Positions 24,112 through 34,494 of a stretch of DNA of 64,000 nucleotides are shown in pieces. The stretch lies in assembly GCA_963971405.1 (NCBI GenBank), contig OZ020486.1:17817419-17881418 (forward strand), given 5' to 3'. The notes under the pieces were generated by a model. The model was not told the DNA's origin. It ran no database searches and worked only from the letters and a program-made list of their open reading frames with translations. Position 1 is the stretch's first letter. Each line of letters starts with the position of its first letter. The DNA comes from Psococerastis gibbosa. Lineage: Eukaryota > Arthropoda > Insecta > Psocodea > Psocidae. A program made the translations under genes and the position numbers.

Positions 24112-25921
24112 TAAGTGCAACTTCGAATTTCAAAGCAACTATCGGAAATGGTCGAAATTAGAGGATTTAGAAAAATTCAATTTGGCGGTATTAGAACCCA
24201 CAATGTACTAGGCTTCGTCTTAACCGCTCGACCACAAACCAAAGTTAATTTAATGTCAGTGTTATTTAATTACTCCATATAATACTGCAATATAATGTGT
24301 AAAGCATCGGAAATGGTTTTAGGTCAGATCTGTCCTAAAAGTGCATAGTTTCTGTGCATGTATGATTCAATAAGCACTATTGCTGAATAGAAAGAAATGC
24401 GATGGTCAAGATGCACAAGTATTGGGTGAATCGATGCGTAAGGCAACAGTGAATTAACAAGATGTGCGGGATTTATTCGTCGGTGTTGCAGTTCGTGATC
24501 TAGGTATTGGCTGCGTGAGCTCTACCCATTCGTTCCCGCCTTGTAATCGAATTTTGACCAAAACCGATCACGTGATTTGTCTATGGATTTCCAATAGAAA
24601 TCTCAGTATTATGTCTCAACAGACCTCCGCTTTCCTGCCTCAGTGTGATAAGTTACGATCTGATGGTGAAGTATCGTGATCCACCAATTTAAATATTTTG
24701 GGACTTCTATTGCTTATACAATATTATAAAATATTTTGTTGGATGGCGTGATTTTGTGTGGAATAGCAAAAATCCTTTTCAAAGATGTCACAAAATATTG
24801 AGAATATGGGTATTTGGTAATTCGCACCTTTTTTTTTAGATCAGAATTGTAGGACGGCAATCCATCTGCCAAACTAGGGCATGTCCTCGATGTTAACCTG
24901 CACTTCCTTGCTGTGTGTAAGAATGGAGAAGCTGAGGCTTGCTTGCCATAGAAACACTGAAACAAGCGTAGGGCAGGCTTAACCGAGTATTTTTGGGAGT
25001 CGAAACAAATGTGGTGTACGTATTAAGCAGATTGTTCTAACAAATTACAAATATAGTGAGATCGTACAGAGGGAGCATGTTGATGGATTAGGAAATCACT
25101 GCAAGGTTACCCAAAGAACCAAAGAAACATAATTAAAACAGTAAAACATTAAAACAAGTGAAAATGGGAGTTGGAATTAATTTTTCAGTACGAAGAGTGA
25201 TGGAGTATTTGGGGGGAGGGGAGGGATGGGTGTGAGGATGGAGGGGGTTGCAAGTAGAGTGCATCTATAATGCAACTACCCTTGCAAAATAATCTGCTGC
25301 TCATCTTTTATGCGTGGCTAACGGCCACAGACGTCACCCCTGAATAAAACAACTCTGACCCTTTCTCTAACATTTTCTCTGTGGTCTTTTTATCTTTTCT
25401 CCAGTTTTCTTATACCGTACCCTATATATGCTTCTTTTTATTCATACCTTCACAGATTCAATTAATGTTATTCCGCGAAATCTAGCATTGTAATCTCATG
25501 AGTCGCATAACCAATGGCCAATGTTCGTGTTTGTGACGACCACATTATTATTTTTTGATGGGCTTTTATGAACTCATGCCTACTTGTATACGAGTATATA
25601 AATTATTTTATATATGGTGTATAATACTGACATTAAACTAATGAAGAGGCATCCTCGTTATAACCAAAATTAGAGGATATAGAAAAATCTGGACTTGGCG
25701 GGATTTCAAATTCTAAATTTTTCTTGATCCTCTAATTTCAGTTATTTCATTACATTGTAGTATTACAGTATATGTTATATATAACACTGACATTAAATTA
25801 CCTTTGGTTGAAGAGGAAACCTCAGAGACGCGTTGTAACTCAACCCAAGTACTGTGAGTTACTTAGTGAGGCGACTCAAGGTTAATCGGATACCTACATT
25901 CATTAAATTATTTGCATGCAT
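24112..25921. other. Unassigned intron stretch with an inverted block
   Basis: Two AATACTGACATTAAA-type blocks (25622 and 25783, also 18205) flank a segment holding AATTAGAGGATATAGAAAAAT at about 25669 and its near complement at about 25720. No coding signal. Confidence 0.4.
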
Positions 25922-26188
25922 GATGAATCAGTAGAATCTGGGATGATAGGCCGTGGTCGTTCTGAAAGTGTACTTCCGAACGTTTCGTCAGCATCTGCGG
26001 TCGATATCTTCAGTGGAACTGCGTAGACTTCTAAGATTGTATCTCGGAGGCTCAGCAGCAACTGTGACTCACAGTCTTAGAAGTCTACCCAGTTCCACTG
26101 AAGATGTCGACCGCAGATGTTGACGGAACGTTTGGAAGTACACTTTCAGGACGACCACGGCCCGTCATCCCGGATTCTACTGATTCAT
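25922..26188. repeat. Foldback element, long form
   Basis: Two ~115-bp arms in inverted orientation. They carry GTAGAATC..GG.TGAT..GCC, CACTTTC/GAAAGTG, CGTCAGCATCTGCGGTCGA, TCTTCAGTGGAACTG and TAGACTTCTAAGA, and are separated by a ~30-bp centre around 26045. The arms differ at scattered positions, so it is not recent. The outermost ~36 bp match the perfect hairpin at 652-730. Confidence 0.8.
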
Positions 26189-26316
26189 CATGTATCTCCA
26201 GCCGTGAAAGCTTTTGTAAATATATTTGCATGCAATTAATCTTTTCTTGTAACATATAAAAATATGTATCTTTGAGCTTACCAATATTTTGGAGATTTGA
26301 CATGATATTCAAAACA

Positions 26317-26994
26317 TTATTGTGTTAGTATTGTTCTAGTAGTTAAATAATAAGGAATCGTTATAATGGATGCATTTTTAAAGCTGTGAGAAATGACTTT
26401 AAAAGTTTGTCGGGCCCCTTCTCTGTCATAATCTTCAATTACTAAAATTACTTCTTCGTAAGAGTCTCTCAATGGAGAGCAAGCAGGAACTTTGAAGGCA
26501 GCAATCAAATAAATGGAATTAAAACTTGGAACGCAAATCATCTGGCTTTTAATTTTCTCCCATTTATGTCCATAAAGACCAAAATCAGACAGTAAACAAC
26601 TAAAAGTTGTCACGAAAGTTGAAAGAAAACCCTTCCCCCAACTAAATTTCCGCCAAGTGCACATGCTGCCGAAAATTAATAACAGTCAAGGTATTGACCG
26701 CGGAAACCGCAGATTATAACCCGGAAAAACTGTTGCAGAATTGAAAAAACGAGATGGTAAAAGCAAAGGTTCGAAAGTCAGCTGGAAATTTAATTCCGAT
26801 TTACCTCTCAGGTCACATTCTTTCGAGAAGCTTTCCAAAGTTCTAAGTTTGTTAATTCGATATAACGGTGCTAAAGACGCGGGAGGAATTAGGAAGCCTG
26901 TGCTTTCCGCTATGGGACATTCCGCTCCAGAGCAGGCACCTTTCTTTTGCTCTTCTAATGGGGTTTGCATTGAAAGCAGTCGGAAAAATCTCAA
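26317..26994 (-). pseudogene. Unidentified reading frame interrupted by one stop
   Basis: A single minus-strand frame runs about 226 codons from 26994 to 26317, with one internal TGA (26686-26688). It is GC-richer than its surroundings. Both halves are mixed hydrophobic and charged. I recognise no domain, and no splice sites bound it; the first in-frame ATG codons are internal. The opposite strand is also open for 92 codons (26741-27019), which weakens the case. It could be a decayed transposon gene, an exon of an unknown gene, or chance. Confidence 0.25.
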
Positions 26995-27279
26995 ATCTCA
27001 AAATTTTGAAATATTTTAATTAAACAACTCATCTAGATTTTTTGTTATGTTTTCTTCAATAGTTCGATGGTAAGAGAACAGGGTTGACAAGGCCGGTGGG
27101 GGAGATTCAGCCATTTTTAACCCCCTCTCAAAAAAAATATTTTTCTGCCTGCCATAATGGGTTAACCCCCTCAATTTTCAACTGAAGATAATGCGTGACC
27201 CTCACACGCCTCACGGTACGAGGGAGTGCAACTATTACAAAAATTGTAAACAATTAGATATTGTAAATACACGTATATA

Positions 27280-27281
<2 letters not shown>

Positions 27282-27324
<43 letters not shown>
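27282..27324 (+). repeat. (TTA)n microsatellite
   Basis: About 14 perfect TTA units. The LINE relic frame begins immediately after them. Confidence 0.95.
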
Positions 27325-27958
27325 GAATGACAATGATGAAAGCTCAACAAGATGCGAATGCAGCGATTTCATAGATATAGTGGAGGAGCATAAATATCTT
27401 GGTGTTTGGATTGATGGGAACTTTAACTGGCAAACACAAATTGACTCAGTGTGTAAAAAGCTAAGATCGGCAAGTGGAGTACTACATAAATTGAAATATG
27501 GAGTTCCTTTGAAAGCTAGAAAGATGGTGTACCATGCACTAGTGGAATCAGTTATCAGTTATGGGATCACATCATGGGGACGTGATAATAACACTTACAT
27601 ACAAAAAATACAAGATAGAATTATAACTAATATGTATTCGGAAAAATTTAACAAAAAATAGAATGATACATTTTCGAAATATCAACATGCTGAATTATTA
27701 ACGTGCAATAAAATCTTAAAATTTAAAATTATAAAACAAAATTATTTCGACGATAAATATAAAACAGCGGACAAAACTAGATATACGAGGCAACAACAAA
27801 GGTTACAGATACCAATTACATACAATAAATATGGGGACAGGGAAAATAATGTGCTAATAAAAAAATTGTTCAACGAAATCCCCCAAGCTATAAAAAATGA
27901 AGAAAAAATTGGGAAAGCAAAACAAGTAATAAAAAAATGGTTGCTAGAGACTCAATAG
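27325..27958 (+). pseudogene. Non-LTR retrotransposon RT C-terminus, copy 1 (one in-frame stop)
   Basis: Reads EHKYLGVWIDGNFNWQTQID, then VYHALVESVISYGITSWG and IQDRIITNM: the post-YADD thumb and C-terminal region of Jockey/CR1-like reverse transcriptases (Lys-Tyr-Leu-Gly-Val/Ile, then Tyr-His-Ala-Leu, then Tyr-Gly-Ile-x-x-Trp-Gly). A TAG at 27659-27661 interrupts it, after which the same frame continues for 98 codons (ITYNKYGD, LFNEIPQ, KKWLLETQ) to TAG at 27956-27958. The endonuclease and the catalytic RT core are missing, so the copy is 5'-truncated and dead. The next ~180 bp look like its 3' UTR, with a CCACCCC/GGGGTGG hairpin at 28018-28048. Confidence 0.85.
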
Positions 27959-28129
27959 GCAAGACCTATTGAACCCACAATACCCTTAAAAAGTTGCAAC
28001 ATTTAGTGAAGAAGACGCCACCCCCGACAAGCGGAAGCTTTGGGGTGGTCGTGAATTGTAATTAGTCTATTTTTATTTTGAATTAATATAATCCCCTAGC
28101 TGGTGGAGTAACCAGGTAGGAAAAAAAAA

Positions 28130-28623
28130 AATTATTACGCTCACATTCTGCCAATAACGAAACTATTCAAGTATAAATTAATAAGAGATAACTATTATAA
28201 AAAAAGAATACCAAATAGATGATAAAGGGAAGTACAATACTAGAAACCCAAAAAAGTTTGAGATAACATATAACAAATACGGAGAGAGATTAAACAAAGT
28301 ACTTATACCAAAGATATTTAATGAACTTCCTCCACAAATGAAAAAATTTAAACAGATGGGTGAGTTAAAAGCGGGTATAAAAAGATGGCTGGTCAATGGG
28401 AGTTAACAATAATAAAAACTGACATTAAAATAACAAGTAAAAATAAAATAAAAATAAAATAAACATTATAAATAAATAACAAAAATAAATGATTAAGCCT
28501 TGTTTAGCAGCACTGTATGAGTCTTTTGTCCCAAATAAGCGCTAGCTTGGGGATGCGGGATGGTATTATTATGTATTGTATTTTTTTAATATATGCTCCT
28601 TGTCCAGGGAATACAGGACAAGG
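28130..28623 (+). pseudogene. Non-LTR retrotransposon RT C-terminus, copy 2, with 3' UTR
   Basis: Reads KLFKYKLIRDNYYKKRIPNR, then after a frameshift FEITYNKYGERLNKVLIPK, IFNELPPQM and IKRWLVNG before a stop near 28404. It is clearly related to the last ~90 codons of the relic at 27325-27958 but differs enough to be another subfamily. The non-coding tail is A-rich and has a perfect 8-bp hairpin, CCTTGTCC/GGACAAGG (28598-28605 / 28616-28623), followed by an A-rich run. Confidence 0.8.
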
Positions 28624-29385
28624 AAAAGAAAGAAAAAAAAATGTATTTGTTTCTAAATCTCCCGGGGGTGTCCCTCGGACCCCTCTGTTGGAGTTTTTTT
28701 TTTAATAAGTCTTGAAGTGTAAAAATGTGTAAACCCTTCTGTTCGCAATTAGATGAATCTTCGTTTTGTTACTGTATGTGTTATTGTTGTGCTATTATGT
28801 ATTCAAAATACTAGAAAACTAATAAGACAATTTTATATGATATAAAAACACCCTAGCTTTTACTAAAGTATATTTCACTTTGAAACTTTGGTATTCTGCG
28901 TTATAGGATTTGAATAAGAAGCGACGAGAATAAGTGGAAAATTATAATTCTCTTTGTCTTCAGTTAAGCCGGCATGAAAATCTTCTCTGCCGAATTGTAT
29001 CTCGAATCCACATTCGTCGCTGTGCGGATTAACAATACAGCGGGCCTAATCGTAACAATCAATATTGCGTTTCCATTATTTTGTAAACAGAATTGCGAAA
29101 ATCGAGGTAGTAGAGGACTGTACTGAAAAGTCTATGCTCAGTTATCGATGGCACTTACATATAGATAAATACAAATTGAACAATTTTCTGCTCCTCTAGA
29201 CAGTTTTTAGAATAAATTCATATCAAATTACAACAATTACGTTCCATGAAAATAGAGAAGTTACACGAATTTTATTAAAATCGTATTAACTCATTATATT
29301 CAAAAACCATTTCTCAAAAGCGTATAGGCCACAAAGACAAAAATGGTAAGGTTGAGGCAAAATCCTTACATGCCCCCCCCTTCTC
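28624..29385. other. Unassigned intron stretch
   Basis: AT-rich, no conserved coding or repeat match seen. Confidence 0.4.
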
Positions 29386-30260
29386 ATGAAGAACCGGTCC
29401 GAGTTTACTCGAACATGCTTTCCAATTTATAAATTAGCAGATAGACATAATGTGTAATTTCATAGTAAATAATTTCCCTCTGGTTAAATTTCGGATCCCT
29501 CGAGGGGGTGGGTCCACCTCAATAAATTAAAAACCACTTAAAACTCAATTGCATATTCTAGAACGAACAGACCAATACAGTGTAACAGTAGTATAACAAT
29601 GACACACAGCACATAATGTATTGGAGAATGAATTTAAATAATTTTCCATAATTTCGTAAAAAAATAATTTTTTGCACAGAACCAAATATTTTTTGGGAAT
29701 GTAACCTGTCCTGTTTTGCTACTCTATTGAACACCTAAAACATACCTGAAGGTAGAAATCATCGAGAGAAAGGCTCCGCAGAAAAATTATTTTTTAGATA
29801 TTTATCATGAAAATTTAGTTATTTTTTTGTACCCCCCGAAGCAAACTATCAAGAGGCAAGCGACCCCCTGCATTTTGTATACAGTAATAACGACTACAAT
29901 ATAAGTGAATTTAAAAGAAATCGTTGGATCCGTTTTTGAGAAATAAATTTTTTATACGTTTTTTCGGAGTTTTTTGAGAATAAAACCCCCCCCCCCCCAA
30001 ATTGAGTTAGCCCAAAATAAAAAAAAATTGTCTCGAGGTATGATTTTTATAAGCCTACATGCAAAATTTTATCAAAATTGGCCAAGTAGTTTGCCCGGAA
30101 TCGATGAACAGACAGACAGAACGACAGACAGACATTTCGTAAAAACCACTTTTTTGGGTTCCTGGGACCTCAAAACGTGTAAATCCGTTGAAATCTCGGA
30201 ATCGAACATTTCGACCATCACAAAGCTTTCCTTATACTACGCATAAATTGGAAAGCAAAA
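29386..30260 (+). mobile_element. R1 element, complete copy
   Basis: The best full-length member. TGCTTTCCAATTTAT at 29416-29430 is the exact complement of ATAAATTGGAAAGCA at 30243-30257, so the 842-bp core has 15-bp inverted repeats. Outside the left one, 'gaagaaccggtccgagttta' with CGAG-TTTA-CTCG is also shared by the copies at 4216 and 37365, so the true end may lie further out. It holds a C13 run (29986-29998) and a (GACA)n tract (30108-30135). No transposase is present. The 63-codon frame at 30050-30246 is not kept open in the other copies. The class (TIR transposon or other) is uncertain, and I found no clear target duplication. Confidence 0.8.
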
Positions 30261-31140
30261 ATACCTGTTAATCCTGGTTCGGAGTCTATGGAGATCATAC
30301 AGACTAAGACTTATAGAAATTACTCCAGGGAAGGATACTCTCCTGCAAGGCCGTGCCCAGGTTTTGATTTTGGGGGGGGGGGGGTAGGTCCAAATTTTTT
30401 TTAACGTAATTTATTAATGAAAGTCCATTCCATCCAGTGTTCAAATTCAAATAAATGTATTCCAATTCTTCAAACAATACAGGTTTACATTTAAAAAAAA
30501 TTATTTCGAGGGAGGGGGGTCCGGACTCCTTGATCCTTGGACCACCTCCCTGAGCACGGGCATGCTCCCCTACTATTTTGTAATTACTATAGTAGATACG
30601 GAACTGTGAGGTTATACAAAAAATTAAATTTTACAGCCGAATCAAATTCATTAAACTGAACTCATGAGGGGATTTCGTGTAGAAAAAAATAGGCCCGAGC
30701 GCACTTAAAATTAGATTTAAGAGAGGAAGAGTCATAATATAAATGTGAAACAGGGGGGTCCGGAGGTCTCCCCCTGGAGGAAAAGTTTTGGAGAAAAACA
30801 GGCCTGTAAGAGTGGGAGTTACCGACAGACTGAGCCGGCCGCCATACCATGTTGAATCCAGCGGACCAGAGCAGGTTCAAAGCTGCAGATAACCTGGTTG
30901 TGTGCACAGTGCCGGTAGGGAAACACGGTAGGACTTGTCCTGGTCACCTCCGAACTAATCGTGTGACTTCACTGTGTTTCCCAAGTGGTTCGGAATCCAT
31001 TATAATCAAGAGGTCCACTGTCCTATGGGCTGGCGTAGGGCAGTCAAATCGGGGTCGCTGTATGGGCCCAAATATGAGGCCTAAGTCGTTATTAACCCGA
31101 CGAACACTACTACTACTACCGAAAGACTGAAATGACGTAA
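30261..31140. other. Unassigned, partly GC-rich repeat-like stretch
   Basis: G13 at 30372-30384, and two blocks of the kind GGGGGGTCCGGA (about 30516 and 30754) with 'ttggaccacctccctgagca'. These suggest degenerate dispersed repeats. The segment 30890-31130 ('gtaggacttgtcctggtcac', 'ctggcgtagggcagtcaaat') looks transposon-derived, but I cannot name it. Confidence 0.4.
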
Positions 31141-31260
31141 AACCCTGCCCTGGGACCTCAAAATGTATACAAATCCAGTGAAATCTCGAAGTCGAAAATC
31201 TCCACGATCACAAAACTCTCCTTACATATTAACGTATAGATTAAGAAGGAAAGCAAAAAA
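31141..31260 (+). repeat. R1 element, 3' fragment
   Basis: Starts 'aaccctgccctgggacctca' and runs through 'atctcgaagtcgaaaatctc' and 'actctccttacatattaacg' to 'aaggaaagcaaaaa'. Only the last ~120 bp of R1 are present. Confidence 0.7.
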
Positions 31261-33733
31261 CTGTTGTGGTAGTGTCGGGTGGGAGGAGTTAGAGAAACAA
31301 TGTTTCCATTTCAATATAACATTATAATGGGAGCACACCTCAGTCCACAGACCACATACACCATAGTATAACGAAGATACGATAGGTAGCAAATTGGAAA
31401 GGTGTACACTGGAAAATCAATTATCCAAATAAGGAACCTCGGTAATGGGATGCATGCTGATTTAATCGAGACGGACGAATCTGCACTGTAGCGGTACGGA
31501 GGGAGTCACAAAAGTTGTGCATACCCAATTAATTAAGTTTAGAGGCGGACCGGTGCCAGGAGCAGGGACTCTTCACCGCGTCCCGCTCCGAGACTTGGAC
31601 GCATTCCAGCGTAAACAGTGCTCGGGGCAATTAGCGCACTTCATTTATCACAGGACAATGGGTGGCGGCAAGTCCACCCGTCCTCTAATAACATTAATGG
31701 CTGGTTAACGCGTTGCGACATGTTCTTCCTTGGGTGATACATCATAAAATTTTACCGGCTCAGGACTCAGGTTCCTGTTAAGGGAATTTTCCTGCAGCGT
31801 CTTAGAAGTGAGGTAGTGGTGTCATAGTACTACCTACTATAATGGCGTAAATATTCAATATTTTTTGGGAGAGTCCTGAGACTACGTTGAATTCTATCAA
31901 CCAAACCGTTTACCGCTCACTGGTGACCCGATCGTTACAGATCTGGCAAGGTATGCATTAAAAGAACTGACATTAGTTAATTTGGTATTACATTATCCCA
32001 TTTCGGGTGTCGGGGGGGGAGGCTGGATTATTGATTAGGGTAAATTAAGCTAACGCTTTTTTTATGATTAATCGCATACATGCAAACAATTCAGTGAATA
32101 TACCCGAATAACCTCTTCGTTCACCTCTGTAGATAATATATTCTGTGTTGAGTTGCGACAAGTCTCCGATCGCATGGTGTATTGAGACTCACACAAGTAC
32201 GAGTCCGCTACCACCCATGTCGTGGAAGTTAGAAGTTAGGTAAAATTCGTTTTTATAATACTGTAGGCCTATATTCTATAGTACATTATAAATATTACGA
32301 GTAACAATGGGGAATTACTTTATTCTGTATATTCTACGGCTACGCTATAAATTTAGCTACCAATCAGGTCCGACAGCATACGTAGGCCACATTGTACGGG
32401 AACTATATTGAATTATTAATTAACAATCACCTGTAGAACCCCTGTTTTCGCTAACATTTGCCGCGAACAAACAATTCTACCTACATACATATTTACTGCG
32501 TTTGCTGTGGCAAATTGACAGTTCCGTTTCGTTTTCGTTTATATAAAAAAAAAATTAAATTGAAAATAATGCTGTGAAAGCTGTCAATGCTCTTTTCGTC
32601 ATCAAATAAACCGGCCTCAGACTTCTTATACTAAACACAAATTCTCGCCGTAATTCATGACTACATGAATGCACATTCAGTACGGTACATTATTAATTAA
32701 ACAATTTGGATGTCGCACAATATATCATTGTTCAACCTGGTGATGACGTCGCTGATGTTAACTGCAGCACAGTGCATTGCTGTTGTTATTTACAATTTTG
32801 TTTCCCTATGAGACTGTGATACTCAACAAAGTTGTCTAGAGTAGGCCTAGATGTTCCTTAAGCTCTGCTATACAAGGGTGTCTTTAATCAATTCTAAAAT
32901 TAACATCGTGACTTATGACTCAAAACTATGTACTGTAATCATTGCTCGATACACATTATACATATCATCATAACTCATAAGTAATTCAAAAATGGACTAC
33001 CGATAAGGATTACCCTTTGTTATTTCAAGTGGTGGAAACCTTTCCCTCCATTACAACTCGTAATAAAGTGTGGTGATATTGGCTTCCCCATCACCGTACC
33101 CACTGTAAATTATTTACTGAAAATCTTGGTCCTACCAGGCAAAAACTACTAGGCTACTTACTGGCATGTACATACACGTCGAAAACATTTTCGCTGATGA
33201 GACCTAAGCGAACATATGAAACGTCTGATTTTACAAGCATCTTTTATTTACACTCTGTTTGCAGATGCACGTAATCGTCCCGGCCATAAAGACAGCCAAG
33301 CTAAGACTTATTTATCGTATGTATGAGCAGTATGAGCTGTTGTTGAAAAAAAAAAAATAGGCCACAGCAGAAAAATAATGGTAAGTTGACTGAGGCATAC
33401 TGTGCAATTGTTACTCCAACAACTGTCATCTTACAAATGATATACCGTGTATGCGAAAGCTCCCATCACATATATATATATATGTTCGCGTATCACAAAC
33501 ACTATGCCTCAGTCAACTTACCACTATTTTCCTGCCGTGAGCCTGTGGCGCAAAGAGTATATTCTAGTCATTCGCTGTATATCAGCCGATCTTATTATTA
33601 TTATTTTTGTTTAAAGATTTCAAAAACCATTTTAATGAATGACAACCGATCGCATGGTATGTAGGGACTCGAATACCGACCTCTCATTGCAGAATGCACA
33701 TACGTTGACGTGGTAGCAGATATCATTAATAAA
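31261..33733. other. Unassigned intron stretch with a small-element fragment
   Basis: 32070-32225 carries a reversed relative of the 22081-22226 element ('gattaatcgcatacatgcaa', 'gttgagttgcgacaagtctc'). A short (TA)n lies at 33471-33484. A GC-moderate segment at 31540-31700 has no recognised family. 33661-33730 shows blocks shared with the MITE family (GACGTGGTAGCAGA), so the MITE at 33734 may be nested in an older relative. Confidence 0.4.
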
Positions 33734-33994
33734 GGCGGGGTTTCCACCGACCTCTCTTTGCAGAATGCAAATGACATTGACGGAAATTTTTGTTTTACTC
33801 TATGCCATAGTTAAAATTGATCAATGATCATAGACTCATAGAGTAAAATCACAAGCAAACAAACTAAAATTAAAAAATGGGGTCATGGGATATGTTAAGT
33901 ACAATCATTTTAATAGATTTCTATAAAAAGAAAAATTCAAATTTCCGTCAATGTCATTTGCGTTCTGCAATGAGAGGTCGGTGGAAACCCCGTC
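33734..33994. mobile_element. PIF/Harbinger-type MITE, simple form
   Basis: 261 bp with ~60-bp terminal inverted repeats, GGCGGGGTTTCCACCGACCT... / complement. It equals the inner part of the composite MITEs at 2132, 10268 and 23731. The right flank is TAA (33995-33997); the left is AAA. The centre is the shared A/T-rich block containing 'ttgatcaatgatcatagact'. Confidence 0.75.
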
Positions 33995-34024
33995 TAAGTG
34001 CAAGCACGCTACCACAATGCCATC

Positions 34025-34215
34025 GAAGCCGGTGCAGCATTAGCGCTTCGTCATCCGTCTGTTGAGAGCTTTAGCATCTAGATCGTCTTGGTGTGAGAGT
34101 GTCAGTTCATCCATATTTACCTTGATCTTTCTCAGCAGCGTCATTTTCGGTCTTCCTCTTCTCCTGCTTCCCTTTTGAGAAGATGTTTTTCTTTTCACCT
34201 GTGGAGATGCCCATG
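34025..34215 (-). pseudogene. LINE RT C-terminal tail relic
   Basis: The minus strand reads RRRGRPKMTLLRKIKVNMDE, then DDLDAKALNRRMTKR, a stop, and CCTGFDG. An RGRPKM(T)W..-x-K/D..L..D.LD.. tail is typical of the end of several insect non-LTR retrotransposon ORF2 proteins. Only the last ~60 codons remain. Confidence 0.55.
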
Positions 34216-34287
34216 CCATAACAACTGTTTTCCCCTGAGCCTCTCATGTCAGCTCTGACCTGATCATTTCTTCGCCTGCTGCTCATA

Positions 34288-34494
34288 CTGCCTTCCAGCC
34301 CAGACTTGAATTCTATGGACTACTCCGTCTGGCAGATCATTGAGGAGAAAGCCTGTGCAAAGCCACATAAAAAGTTGGACTCACTGAAGAGGACCATTAT
34401 ACCAAGGTAGTTGAGGAATTAGACAGGCAAGCGGTGCGTTCAGCCCCGTCGTCTCCGAACCCGCATTCGAGCAAGAGGTGGACATTTTGAATAA
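34288..34494 (+). pseudogene. Mariner/Tc1-type transposase C-terminal relic
   Basis: Reads SPDLNSMDYSVWQIIEEK, then ACAKPHKKLDSLKRTI, followed by a stop and frameshift. Then in another frame RRLRTRIRARGGHFE and TAA at 34492. Known: mariner-family (IS630/Tc1, DDE_3) transposases have PxSPDLNPxDYxxW, which includes the last catalytic Asp, and some end in an Arg-Ala-Arg-Gly-Gly-His-Phe/Ile-Glu tail. The N-terminal DNA-binding domain and the first two catalytic residues are absent, so it is dead. It faces an antisense LINE tail directly upstream. Confidence 0.82.

Noticed and set aside
27191-27324. N-terminal extension with a poly-isoleucine run before the RT relic
   Set aside because: The run is translated (TTA)n microsatellite; homology to RT begins only after it.
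29416-30257. R1 as a Helitron
   Set aside because: A 5' TC and a hairpin near the 3' end can be argued, but the 15-bp terminal inverted repeats and lack of a CTRR end do not fit well.
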